Source of the DNA: Acanthococcus lagerstroemiae
Taxonomy: Eukaryota; Arthropoda; Insecta; Hemiptera; Eriococcidae
Length of the DNA: 64,000 nucleotides
Direction: 5' to 3'
Assembly (NCBI GenBank): GCA_031841125.1
Contig: CM063111.1
Coordinates: forward strand, 59,147,535 to 59,211,534
Positions within the stretch are counted from its first letter, which is position 1. Each line of letters opens with the position of its first letter. The position numbers and the translations under genes were made by a program. Shown piece by piece: positions 24,001-37,800 of this stretch. The notes under the pieces are model-generated. The model saw only the letters and a list, made by a program, of their open reading frames with translations. It was not told the DNA's origin and searched no databases.

Positions 24001-27000
24001 ATGTGCCACCAAAGTAAAGACAAGAAAATTTCAAAATGAATTTCCATGGAAATGATTATTTCATTCCTCCTCAAATGTGACGTGTCAAACGTCACGAGTA
24101 AAAGTGACGTTTTTCCGGTTCGTGTGTCAAAATAAAACCATGAAAATGTCAAAAGGAAGATGGTGGACATTGGGTAAATAAATAAGAAATTGAAATTCAA
24201 ATATGCAGGACTTTTATCCAGGGAGGGAAATCGAAAATCAGGATACAAGCTGTCGGTCTGGACTCCATACGGTAACAGAAGAAAAAGGGGCCCCCCCAAT
24301 CCGGTGGCGCGACGAAATAGTTACAACAGTCGGTCCAGGATGGATGGGAGTGGCCCAAAACACAATCAGGGTGGAGGAGGGTGGTGGAGACCAATGCCCA
24401 AAACTGGGCTGGTTAATTAGACGTCAGTTGGCCGTTAACCCCAGGATTAATAAATGTGGCAGTTTCTATAAAAAGGGGTAACTTTGTCGATCCGACGAAT
24501 TTCGAGTTACGGATAGTACGTAATAGAGGAATGAATGCCCGTTCCAAGGAGCTATCGGCGAGATCTGTAGCGTTTTTCTTTGCGGAGATACAAGTGGTCA
24601 AAGATGAGTTAACGAGAACGCGCGAAAACAAGTTTTCGGGAAAAACGCGTCTAAAGTTAGACACACCTTTTTCTCCTACTCCTTTAAGTGGCCCTAACTC
24701 GCCGCCGAGTCACGTTACCAGCCTCAATGAAGGCTTGTCGGAAAGGTAATTTTTCGCTCTTCTACATGGTAACAATTCAGAACATCGGATTTATTCGTGA
24801 GCTCCGAAAAACCGCGAAGAAGCTAACGCAGACATTCGCATTCTTTTCTCATTTTCGTTCATAATTCTCTTTCTCTCTCTCTCTCTCTCCTTCTTCTCTC
24901 TCACGCGCATAAATTTTGTCTCTTCGTTATTACAATGTTTTTTCTATAGAAATCGACCAAAATCTCAAAATTGATTTTTTCGACCAAAAAACTTTGTTTT
25001 TCTTTTTTCGCGTTTTCTGAGACTTTGATCACTCGACAAAGTTGCTCCTTTTTATAGAAACTGCCACAAATCTCTTCTCTCTATATTATAAAATCGTAAG
25101 TTTCTTCGACGCTCTATATGCGCATGTGCGTGAACGACTCCTCCAGCTCGAGGGAGAAAGTCGTGTTTTACGTCGCGTTCATTCTCGAACCTCGATGTTC
25201 GACATTACACAAAGATGAAAAATAACGTTGCCCCTAACCAGTCCCTTCAACTTCACCCGCTCACAAAAAATGTTTGTTTTTTTAAAAATTCGGAATTCTG
25301 CTTAATTATACCTATACGGTCATACAGTATGTACAAACTGTCTTTCACTATTCACTAGGATTATGTCTTTCACCAGTTCCTTCAACCTCTCCCGGTCACA
25401 AAAAAATGTGTTTTTTAAAATTCGGAATTCTTTGGTGAAATGTTCATTTTTTCGAATGAAATATTTTGTTTTTTCGAGTGAAATATTTTGCGAGCCCGGC
25501 CCCTAACTCCAGAAGTTTGATTCTCGAGTTTTCAGGCTACAAAAATAATTTTCCGCGGACCTCCTTTTTTCTTAAACGGAAGTCGTTTGTGGACCCGGGG
25601 AGTAGACCCCCCACACCGAAAATCTGATTCTTGATTTTTCGGCGTTTTAAGAATATTTTTTATGACCTCTGTTAATTTTAGCAATTATGGAATCTTTTGT
25701 GGGTTCAATTTCGGAAGTCTAATTCTCGAATTTACAGGCTTGAATAATAATTTCCAGTGACTCTCAATTTGTTGATCGAAGTAATTCGTGGAACTTGGGG
25801 GTTGACCCCCACCCCAACCCCGAAAATCTAACTCTCGATTCTTCAAACTTCCAAATTATTTTTTGGACCTGAGGAGTGGAATCCCACCCCAACTCCGAAA
25901 ATCGAATTCTCAATTTTTGGGCCATCAGAAATATTTTTAGTGACCTTTCCCGTCTTGCAGTTGTAATAATTTGTGGGGTCTAATGGTTGAGTCACGATAG
26001 GTTGACCCCGCCTCCAACTCTGGAAATCAAATTCTCGATTTTTCTGACATGAAAAATAATTTTTGATTGTTGAAGTCTGTTGTGGTCCCGAGGGGTGAAC
26101 CATCACCCCAACTCCGGAAGTCTAATTATCGATTTTTCAGGCTTGAACAATAATTTTCTGTGAACCCCCTTTTTGTTGATCGAAGTATTTTGTGGATTTA
26201 ACATGTGGACCCTCAACCCCAACTCCGAAAATTAAATTCTCGAATCTTAGGACTACAATATTCATTTTTCGTGAACCTTTTATTTTTTTGAATAAAATCT
26301 ATTGTTGATTTGAGGGGTGAAGTCCGTCCTGAATTCTGGAAATCTAATTCTCGATTCTTCAAATTTCTGAATTATTTTACGTAGACCTCCCCTTTTTTCA
26401 ACTGATACATTTTGTATACTGGAAAAGTGGACTTGCGCCCCCAACACCGAAAGAGTATATTTTTGAGTTTTCGTTGGTGAACTTTTTTTTTTTTTTTTTT
26501 TTTCCAATTATTGAAATAATTTGTGATTCCGATGGGTCGACCGCACCTCAACTCCGGTAATCAAATTCTCGATTGTAGGTGTTAAAAAACAATTTTCCAT
26601 GAACCCCTTATTTTTAATCGAGATCTTTTATAGATCAAGGAATAACTCTACCATCTACGACGAGAATCTAAAACTCGATTTTTCGACTTCTCAAAGTTAT
26701 TCTTGGTGAACGTCTCATATTTTCAATTCAAATAATGCGGTAATCCTCTTCTAATAATTTACGTTTGTTTTAATAATAGTTAGATTATAGCAGTATGGCA
26801 ATCCCCGTAGGAATTTTTCACTCAGCAGTTGGGAAAATTTACCATTTCAGTCAGGCGGGGTTCGAAAAATCCAACAAGTCAATTTTCAGGGTGTTTGCCC
26901 GCGCGCAGCGCTGCAAGCACCCTATTGCAATCGGATTTTTATCATTTTTCTTTAAACACGAGTGAACTGTTTACAGATCATAGTTCAGGTTTAGTTCAGT

Positions 27001-30000
27001 TTCGTTCTCCGTCAACTGCTGCCATCTATCGGTAAGTCGTCCACTGGAATGCAGAGAAGCCGGTAGTTGGCAGTCAGAAGCCGGAAGTTTTTGCAGTTTT
27101 AGCCTTTTAGGATGATTTTGAGAAGCCAGAAGTTGCAAGCTGAATGAGTTAAAAGCTGGAAGTTTATTTATGTTTCTCTATCTAAAAACGTAGAAGAAAA
27201 AGAGAGTAGAAAATAGGTTAGTGAAAGTGAAATGGTGGGAATAAGTAAAAGAATCTGGAAGCTAGAAGCCGGAAGCCGAAACAAAAATGGAAGTTTAGAA
27301 GTTCATACTGAGGCTGGAAGCCAGAAGCGGAAGCTGTATCGTTAGGCTTCCGCGTCCCTAAACAACATCTTTTAAAAATGAAACTTGAAGCTAGTGAAAA
27401 GCTTATTTTATTGACTTTAACTTATCAGCTAGTCAATGAATGCAGTAAAGTTCCCATATCAGTTTTTTTTTTTTTTTTTTTTTTTTTTGCTTTGATACTT
27501 GGGAACTGAGTTGAGAAGTTGGGAAAATCCAACAAGACAAAAGGTTTCCTTTCTTTTGCTTTGATACGAGGGGAATTTCGTAAGTTTTGCGCACTACCTC
27601 TACGCTCCCTTCAGAATAACGCTGGAAATAAAATTCATAACTTAAAATGTTGGTGGGAATCTCCTGAACACGTTAGTGGGATTATTTATGCATGTTTTTC
27701 CAGTGTTCGTTTGAGTAAACGTGTTTTCGCGCTCAGGTCGGTTTACCAAAATGGAGCAACGTGGGTTCATTAAAATCGAAACGTTTCGAGGTTTCATCAA
27801 CCCAACAGAAGTTCATAGATCGTTGGAAAATGTTTGTGATAAAGACAATATCGATCGTAGTACCATTTCTCGTTGGCGCAAGGAATTTTTGAGCAGTAGG
27901 GACTCCATCCTGGACACCCCCAGGAGCGGCAGACCCGCACTGGGTGCGACAACACTAACGCGTTCATTGTAGAAGGAATTTTGGTCTGCCATCGAGTCCC
28001 AGTTGGTACCACAGTCAATGGTGATACATACCGAGACTTTTTCGTCAAAAAGTTGCGGCCGAAAGTGCGTCAATTCCGCCCGGAGCTGCTTGCGACAGGG
28101 TGCTCATTCTGCATGACAACGCAAGACCTCCTTTATATGCCAGCGTGAAGACGTATCTCGAAAAATGGCAGTGTGAAAGGCCTCCCCACCCTACCTATTC
28201 GCAGGGCTCCAGTCCACGCGCACGTTAGACGGCATCGCGAGACCCCAAACGCGCTGGGAAAAAATGATTGAAAGCGGGGGGGGGGGGGGACATACTGAAC
28301 GCATGCAATTTTATTTTTTTGGTTATTAATAAACTTAAAATAAAAATAGTGTGCACTATATATGAAATGCCCCTCGGACATGGGAATTTTGAGTTGAGTT
28401 GAAAAAATCGAGCAAGTCAAAAGGTTTTCTCTTCAGCTTTGATACTCGGAAATTTTGAGTTTAGTCAGTTGGAACTTTCATAATTTTACCCCCCCCCCCC
28501 GAAAAACTCTTTGGTACGTCCCTGTTCATCAGCAAAAATTAGCTTTATAACGCAAATTTGTTAGAAAATTTGCTTTTTTGTATCGTGAAACCCCTCCTGT
28601 AAACAAATCCTACGCACATCTGATATTTTTGATTACTTTGGGTACTTGGGAGGAAGAGGAGAGCAAGGCGTACAAATATACATCGGCGATGATAGCCTTT
28701 TAAAATCGCCAATTTCTACATCTTACACATCTTACAGTTTATTCATAATAATTCCTTTTTTTTTTTGTTTTCTTTTTACACTCATAGAACAGTATACCTC
28801 CCCATTTAAAATTTCATATGGTATGTTCTAACCACCAAAAAGGAAGAAGAAGTATTTTTGCATTCCATAAAAAACTACACTTTCTCCCGGGAAAATTGCA
28901 CTCAGTCCGATTTGGATCCGATAATTTATTCGAAAAAACAAAGGGCGGGGCTATTTCATGTTACACTCTGTACACCTAGCAAAGAGTATAACCTCAAGAT
29001 ATTCTGTTGGTTCAGCCTTGTTGAGTTTTCCTCTGTAACATAGTAAGCTTCCAAGAGTTTTTGCAACTTAAGAGTCCTAAGCTATATCAGAACAATGAAA
29101 TTTGTAGCCGTGATCTTGAATTTCTCTCTAGGGACCATAGCTAGAAATTTCTGAAGGGAACGTATACTCAGAAAAATCGTAAAAAATGGTTACTCGGTAA
29201 ATAATGAATTGAAATGGAGAAATAGCCTGAACAAAATTCAATTTTTTGCAGGTAAGAGGGTACATTTTCTGTATTGTTTTTCATATGTAAAGTAGATAAA
29301 CTCACTTCTGGATAATATTAATACATTAGTTATTACATGACCTGTCATATTTAAAATCCATAATCAGAACTGTGCATGTAGAAAAATGAAGTTTTATTTG
29401 ATTTCTTTAGCCTCTGTTTAGGATTTCCAATGCGTCTCTCTTGAAACAATAGACTTGATATGAAGTCGAAAAAATACATGTTCTGTTTTTTTCTCTCAGA
29501 CAGTATGAGAACATCTATTTCTAATATCAACGATTTTACCAGCAGTACACGCTTCTAAATTTGAAATACTTACATCATATGCACAAAGCTGTAGTTCGAT
29601 ATTTACATAAGGTGCATCTCTGTGTAATGATAATAAATGCATCCTCATAGAGGTTAAAACTTTTTCCTATATGCATAAAATAAATGCTGCGTTTCTATAG
29701 TGCAATCAACGTATATTTCATTAATTCCGGGGGTGGGGCCGCGAAGCGGCCAGGGAGCGGAACCCCCTAGTAAATAAATAAATAAATAAAAACGGAATAA
29801 CTAATGGCTCTGTTGTTTCTGCAAGATAATTAGGTCAGAATATAACGCTTATTTTGAAAAAGTAAACAGGACACTATAAAAACGTTTGTGTGACCAAAAT
29901 TAAATTTTTAAGAGAAATTCAGAGACGTACCAAAGTTTTTCCGGGGGGGGGGGGGGTGTGAAAGCCTCAACTGATGCAACTCAAAATTCCCAAGTATCAA

Positions 30001-33000
30001 AGCAAGAAAAAGAAAAACCTTTTGACTTGTTCAATTTTCCCAACTTCTCAATTCAAATTTCTGAAGTATCAACGCAAAAAAATATCTTTTGACTTGTTGG
30101 ATTTTCCTAACTCTACCGAAATTTTCCAACTGCTGAGTAAAAAATTACCTACAAGGGAGAAGCTCCCCCTCCCCCTATTGCCGTTCCTAGAGAAATTAGG
30201 CACACAATAATGAAGGTAGTTTTGTAATCATTAACTACACGGAATGTGTTATAGTTAGGTGATTCTATTATTTCTTCAATCCAGTTTACTTCTGCTAACT
30301 GGAGCAGTTTTTTTTTAAATCTTTTTTTAGTTGAGAAATATAATCTAGAAGTATGTACTTAATTTCTGATTCTTGTTCTCGTTTGGCTCTGAATCAACGA
30401 TGTTTCAAGAGAGTTTTGTCGTTTTCTAATACTTTCAACGGTTGGGACCTCAGCTCGTGAAATGGGAGTCATAAACTTTATGATAATTAAAACGATAACA
30501 GGATAAAATGTATAAAAGTCCACATCAGTGTTTTTCTTTTCAACACAGGAGCAAGTATTATCAGAATGTTGGAGCATATGATAACTTCTACGGTTTTCAG
30601 ACGAGCCCTGAATAAATACATCATTGACGGGTGAGCTGAACTTTCTACTGCTCCTGAGTGCACAGTATATTTACCTGTAGGCTAGTAAATGTTTTAAATA
30701 ATTCAATAATTTTTCTTTCAGCCGCAATAAAGAAGGATCTGTGATACCTTTTGATCTTTGGAATGCTGTTGAAAAACAGGTTAATCGAGATCAAATTAAA
30801 CTGAATTTACCATCAATGACGATTACAACTATTATGAAAACGTGGACTGATCAAATGGGATATCCTTTAGTGACCGTGAGTCGAGAAAAAGGAACCAAGA
30901 ACGTGATCATTCGGCAGGTCTGTTCCGAATCAGCGTTCAATCTGATTTTAATGCTTACATTACTTAATCATTTATGTTCGCTCGTAAAAGCACAGGCGTT
31001 TTTATAGACTGAGCACAAGTTTACAACACAAAACCAACGCGGGCTTTTGGGGATACAGCCCCCTGAGCCAGGGAAAAGTATAAGTTCAGAGCTGGTTAAC
31101 TAACATGTTAAGACCATGAACTTTTTGACGGGTCTAGTTAAAATTTGTACAAGCCTACAATATTTTATATCACAGTATCTTCCTTCTGTTTTCTACTTAC
31201 GCTATGTGAAGTCAAAATTTCTGTTATTTTAGCTATCATATTTCTATTTTTACCTACGCAACTCTTCACGAGACCTCAGCGACGTAGCCAGTGTAGTGTT
31301 CGAAAGGGAAGGCCGTCTGGTCTTGACCAAAAGGCGAAGATCCTGATTTTGTCTCAAGTGGTTACAATAGTTTCAATTTAAAAATTATTTTTAGCAAATT
31401 TCGAAAATTGCTAAATTGGCGACACTGATGTTCAGAAACTCGTGCTCATCCCCAATCTACATTTTTCCTCAGGAGTCTTACTCGGCTAAATGGAACAATA
31501 CGGAATGGATTATACCACTCACATACACAACACAATCATCTAACAAATTTAATGACACTTTTCCTGTGAAGTGGTTATTACCTGGTGAGAATGTAACACT
31601 AGAAGTCAACGAAAACGAGTGGATTATTCTGAATTTGCAACAAACCGGTAAGTGATAATCATTAATAGAGTGTATGCCTCATTTCCAAAATTGGTAGGAC
31701 AACTGGGTTATTTCAGATGTTTCACTGATTGAAAAAATGTCACACTTCATGCAGTGAATTTTCGACATTCATGTGAGACTTGTGGCAAAATTATGTCTTT
31801 TTGCCGACTCTGAGATAACCTTTCGATCTGGTTGGTTAAAAATGGAAACATGTTATTGCCACAAGTCCCATTCATGGAGTTTTTGAGTACTGAGGCTCTA
31901 TGACTAATTTTCTGTCAATCTGGAGAAATGCGTTCTCCTCTACATATGGTTTAAAATTTTGTAAGCAGTAAGTACGAATATAAATAGGTATGTTTCATAA
32001 AGCTTTTTATTTCAACTCAATGTCTCCTTGTAGGTTACTACCGAGTAAATTACGATCCAGATAACTGGCAGTTGCTCATTAACCAACTGAATACAAACCC
32101 ACAACGAATACATGCTCTCAATAGAGCCCAACTCTTAAACGACTGTTTTTTCTTATCATCTGATCACAAAGTCGAGTTAACACTTTGCACCCAGTTGATG
32201 AATTACTTGAAGAAAGAAACCGATATTATACCCTGGTACCCAGCTCTACAAATTCTTAAAATTCTAAGTGACAGTCTTATTAATGATGCTGAAAATTCTG
32301 ATAGCTCAGTCAACAAAACAGCGCTGAGAGTAAGTATTTTTAAGTGATTTCATAATATACTCATTAGTATAATGTTATGATCATTTGTATACAAGAATGT
32401 TAATGGCCAGTGGGCTACACTCAAGTATTTCCTTGGTTTCTTTTCATAAATAACCAAGCAGTGCTTACTTAACATTGACGGAGGTTTAGAACTATGAAAG
32501 TTCCTATTGTGACCTATTTAATAGTCAGTGTTAAACAGTCGCCCTCCTCTTGGATGATACCTTGCCGTGGTGAGGGGGCTTGAGTGTAAAAAATAAAAAA
32601 AATAAAAAGGACTCCCTATGAGGTTATACCCATATCGTTAAAATTGCGATCAAAGCACCTAGGAGAAGGCAAACCTATAGAAGAAGGCGAACTCCGACAA
32701 ATAAACCCTGTTAAAAGCAATGAAAAACTATAACAGTAGGTAGGTATCTCTTTCCAAGAAATGCAGCTTTTCCACATTTTAATTACTGGTGATGCCGTTC
32801 CAACAGGTAAATAACTTTTCCGGACGTAAAAAGCTTCCTAATCGGATGTCCGGGAGGGAGCTACTTGGGGGAGCATCATCATTGGAAAGTTTTAAAAAGA
32901 AAGGCACACTTAAAATAGGAACTTGGAATGTAAGAGGCTTGAATTGATTTGGAAAATTAAAGAATCTTAAGAGAGAAATGAAGAGGCTTAACTTAGGAAT

Positions 33001-34797
33001 AGTTGGCATAAGAGAAGTAAGGTGGAAAAAGGAGAATGATTTTTGGTCAGGAAACTTTAGAATAATAAATACAAAGGGAATAAAAGGGCAAGCAGGCGTC
33101 GGAATAGTTATGAATAAACAAACAGGTAATAAAGTTATAGATTATAAACAACAGAGTGAAAGGTTAATCTCGATAAAAATCAATACCAAACCAGTACTTA
33201 CAACAATAATACAAGTGTATATGCCTACTAATACTCACGAGGACGAAGAAATTGAGGAGGTATATGAAGATAGAATTAGAAGGACTTATGAAGCATGTTA
33301 GAGGCGAAGGGAATATTATTATTAGGTGTGATTGGAATAATGGAACTGGTGAAGGAAAAGAAGGAAATATAATTGGGGATTTTGGATTAGAAATGAGAAA
33401 TTAAAGAGGAGAGCGTATGATACAGTTTTGTGCGAAGTATAAATTAGTTACATAAAATACTCAATTTAAAAGTAACTATAGAAGGTACTCATATACATGG
33501 AAGAGTCCAGGTAAAACGAAGGTAGATATCAAATTGATTATATTATCACAAAACAACGTTTCAGGAATCAAATGTAGACTTCACGTTCCTTGTACCAGCC
33601 TGCGAGCACTACGCTCTGCCAGCGCATCATCTTGCAGACGAGTCTACAACCAAGGGAGAGCACTTTCATGTCTGCTTTGCGGACTGCGCCGACATGAGAA
33701 TGTCGTCGTCCGCTATGCTCTGCAGAGCACTTTGCGGTCCATATTATCTTTTGGCGCGCTCATTGTTTGGACGCTGCGTTCGCTGGATGATGACATTCTC
33801 ACGTCGGTGTCGTCTGCAAAACAGACATGAAAAGGCTCTCCTGTGGTTGCAGACTCGTCTGCAAGATAATGCACTAGCAGAGCGTAGTGCTCGCACCTGA
33901 AGGAAAAACAAAAAGGTTGGTAGAGTATGTAGAAGGACTATAATGTATAGTAATAATGAGGATGAAGAGATAAGAATGGAGAGGGAGGAAGAGAGGGGGA
34001 GACTCAATTTTAAGAGGTGAATTTGATAATGCATTGAGAGATTTGAAAAAAGGGAAAGCTTCAAGGGTGGATGAGATACCTGCTGAATTATTATTGAACT
34101 TAGGAGAATAAGAACTTCATAAATTGTACAAATTAGTATGTTATATTTATGATAAGGGGGAAATGTCTCAAGATATTAAAAAGAGTGCTATTGTAACTAT
34201 ACCAAAAAAAGCAGGAGCAGATATGTGTGAAAATTATCGAACAATTATACTACACAACAGCATAAAAAACAATGGGATGAGATTATATGATTTTAAATGT
34301 ATTTTGAATGCTGAATACAATAGCGTTATCCATTTTTCTCGAGAACCTCTTGTTTTCCATATTCAAAATTTAAATTTTCACTTTTTATTCCTTTTTGTCA
34401 TGCAGGAATAGCTACACTGATACTGATAACAATACTGAACGCCTATAGTTGTTCGATCAGTAGTATCTTCTTGATGATACTAAAATTTGCATGATAGGAA
34501 AAAACAATGAACTATAATCAAAAAATTAACATCGGCATTAAATTCTTCCTTGAAAATACATATAGAATCATGTATTCTCACGCCATTGTTTTATGAAAAA
34601 TTTCAAATTGTTGTCTAGTGGTAGTTTTCTTTCGCATGCGTCAGAAATATTAACTAGGAGAATTTACAGGAGAACTGAGAATAGAATAGATGCAGAATTA
34701 GAAGATGATCAGGCTGGATTTAGAAAAAGTAGAGGTACTAGGGAAACAGTGTTAGCTTTGAGATTAATTGTAAATGGGAGATTCAAAAAGGGGCAGG

Positions 34798-34837
<40 letters not shown>

Positions 34838-37800
34838 TCATTGATATTGAAAAAGCTTTTGACAATGTTAAATGCGATAAATTTTTGATGTTTTCAAAAA
34901 AGATAGGAAGAAAATTTAAAGAAAGACAAGTTTTTTAAAAACTTATACAAAGGACAGAAAGCCATATTGAATAGAAGGAGAGAAAGATGAGGCTAATATA
35001 GAAATAGGTGTAAGGCAGGAGTGCACCTTATCGCCAGTATTATTTAATTTGAACCTCGAGTGGGCCATAAAAGAAATAAATGAAAAGTTTGAAACAGCTG
35101 TCACCATACATGGAGAGGGAGTAAAGATGCTCAGGTTTGCAGATGATATACCTAGTGTTATTAGCTGAAAGGAGGGTTGACTTGGAAAACATTTTAATGG
35201 AGGAAATTTTGAGTATAAAATATCGTACAAGAATAAATAAATAAATATTGGACAGGAAGAGATTGAGGAAGTAAGCAAATTTCGCTATTTAGGTAGTAAA
35301 ATAACAAAAGATGGAAGGAGTAAAGGAATATTAGTAGCAGAATAGCATAAGCCAAATTAGCATTTTATCGAAAAAGTAATCTTTTCAAATCAAAAATAAA
35401 CCTGGAAATCAAAAAATTGTTCTTGAAAACTTATGTTTGGAGTGTAGCCGCGTACGGATGTGAAACGTGGACCATAGGAAAACGAGAGCAGAGAAGGATC
35501 GAAGCTTTTGAGATGTGGTGCTATAAGCGAATACTTAGCACCAATGAACGGATAAGGTAAGAAATGAGGAAGTACTTAACAGAGTAGAAGCTAAAATGGA
35601 TACTTGGAATGGTTTGAAGAGAAGGGGAGATAAACTAATATAGCATAATTGGAGGCACCCAAGAATAATATCACTGCTGCTAGAAGGAAGATTGGAGGAA
35701 AAGAATTAGGTAGGTCCGCAAAGATTCCAGTATGTTCAACAGATAATCAGGGATGTCAAATGTAACAATGTAAGTGTTATTACGAAATGAAAGAACTTGC
35801 ACAAGATAGAGAGAAATGGAGAGCTGCATCAAACTGGTCGTAAGACTGATAACCCTGCCTTTTCATATCTGCTTCGCGGACTGCGCCGACATATGAGAAT
35901 GTGTAGCGTCCAACACCTGAGCACACCAAAAATATGGAGCGCAACGTACTCTGCGAAGCGTAGCGGACGTCCGCGAAGCAAACATGAAAATGCTCTCCTG
36001 TGGTTGCAGACTCGTCTGCAAGGTGAAGCACTAGCAGAGCGTAGTACTCGCAGGCTGGTACAAGGAACGTGATGCTCGTCAGAGAATATAGGCTGATACA
36101 AGGAGTGTGGTACTCGCAGGCGAATGAAGAGTGTTGACTCAGTCAGTCAGTTCATTCCCATTTATGTGCCAAAGCTCTCTATCGGCTATTGTTTTTTTTT
36201 CGTGAGGCTCTAAAGTAACGCTTTACAGGCAACGTTTTTGAAATTCCTTCGTTTATGTGCCAAAGCAAAGACATGAAAATGTCAATACGACACAATAGGA
36301 CGTAATAGTCGCACATCCTGATTCTAGTAATTCCATTCTATTTCGAATAAAAGGTATCTCCGTCGTGGAAAATGTTGAATATTTCAATTTTCATTAGATT
36401 ATATTATGTACATATTATTATCAATATACATAAGTCACATTTATTTTACCCCTACAGCTCAATAATTCTATGTAAGATCGTCTCACAAATGTGATCCACA
36501 ATTGGATCGTTGCCTATGTCTTTTCTGTCTTTCATTCAATTTCAAGCCTTTCTTCACACATCTATCAATCAATTTATTCTGGTTATTAGTTATGTTTATC
36601 AGTTTTTTCTTATCGATAGCGTCCATAGTTTCTTTCCCTTCTGTTGTTATATATTTTTTTTAATTTCAAAAATGAAATTGTTAAAAATCAGGGAAAATAA
36701 AAATTGAGGCCAGTAGACAGTTTTTTATGATCACTGAACAATTTAGCAATATGAACTTACTCTGTTTTAGAAAAGCATTCCTCACTGTTCATTTAGATGT
36801 AGTATAACTGTGCCTGAGTATCAAACAGATTGAATATCCTTCCACTGGAGCCATACTATGAGGGACGGGAAAAGGAAAGATATAATGAGACACAATAAAG
36901 ACATAATCAGACCTAGTAAAACATAATAGTCGAATACTCGCGTGTCGTTATGTTTAATTAGCCCAAGTTTCTTCGGTGAGAGGGAAGATGGGCCGAGGGA
37001 AACGTATGAGACATATTTCAACACCCACTACGAATAGAATAACATTTTAATTCACTGTCTATCAAAAATCGATCGAGTTCCATCAGTTCGGGACGATTTT
37101 ATGCTACTTTTTGTCAGAACTGTAAGAACTTTATGCATCTTATTCTTTCATAGAAACTGATCTACAAGCATGGACTTGAAGACGTCACATATAGATAGGG
37201 GATATCTCAACAAAAGAAATTACTGATGAACAGCACGTTTCACGAAACTGATGCAGCCAATTATAGAATGCTGAAGATGCGGCATCTTCGACGGCATTAA
37301 TTGATTTATATATAAGTGTAGCAATTTAATGTTTTCCCCTTACCCGTTTTATTTTTAGGAAGATATTTATTCAATATTGGACACTCAATTTAACCGTTTG
37401 GGCTTCTATCCGACGCAGAATGATAGCCACTTAATAAGGACTGGCAGAACGCAGTTTCTAGAATTCGCGTGCGATATTAATTATACAGCCTGTGTGCAGT
37501 CCGCTATAGAAGAGTACAAAAAAAAAGAAAATAATTTGACCAAGTACGCACTAGAACATTTTTTATTAATTCTCATTAGTACGTAATTATTATGAATCGG
37601 CAAGCAGAGCAATAATTTCACCATGTCACAAAAAAGTGTTGATTCTATTGTTTCATTAGTTCTAGCTTCAGATATGCCGTAGCTATGACATTTTTCCCGT
37701 AAATGGTTTTTAAAGGGTTCAAAAAAGTCATTTTTGGCAGTTTCCAGACATCATGCGAACTGATACATGAATTTGTGATAAATAATTAATAGCATATTTC

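Larger units (their letters stand above)
24455..25068. mobile_element. 614-bp element with 36-bp terminal inverted repeats
   Basis: TGTGGCAGTTTCTATAAAAA begins the left end, and the inverted copy ends at 25068. The two 36-base termini differ at only two positions. I could not identify a convincing target duplication. The interior contains a 98-codon open frame (24456-24749) that stops short at a GTAATT donor-like site, and a CT-rich run. Confidence 0.8.
26795..28525 (-). repeat. Composite repeat copy 2, expanded by insertions
   Basis: Read on the minus strand, the right end has cgtaccaaagagtttttcgg followed by a G run, then the tatcaaagc subrepeats. The left end has ctgctgagtgaaaaattcctac, the same termini as the compact copy at 29920-30190. 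In between lie a mariner remnant (27751-28240), a poly-T/A tract (27461-27488) and the gaagccggaag-rich block (27050-27345). Confidence 0.65.
32537..35850 (+). pseudogene. RTE-like LINE, near full length but broken
   Basis: The leader (32537-32760) is shared with the element at 39275. The endonuclease then follows: [10 protein letters not shown] near 32910, [49 protein letters not shown]. The linker is broken by a foldback copy (33581-33897). [11 protein letters not shown], an extra block of about 370 bp (34255-34622), [20 protein letters not shown] then [29 protein letters not shown] (34831), [63 protein letters not shown] and the final [15 protein letters not shown]. It contains many stops and a (TA)n tract at 34802. 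It lies in aminopeptidase intron 9. Confidence 0.88.

Noticed and set aside
25490..26740. CRISPR array
   Set aside because: Animal intron; units are contiguous and diverged along their whole length rather than identical repeats with unique spacers.
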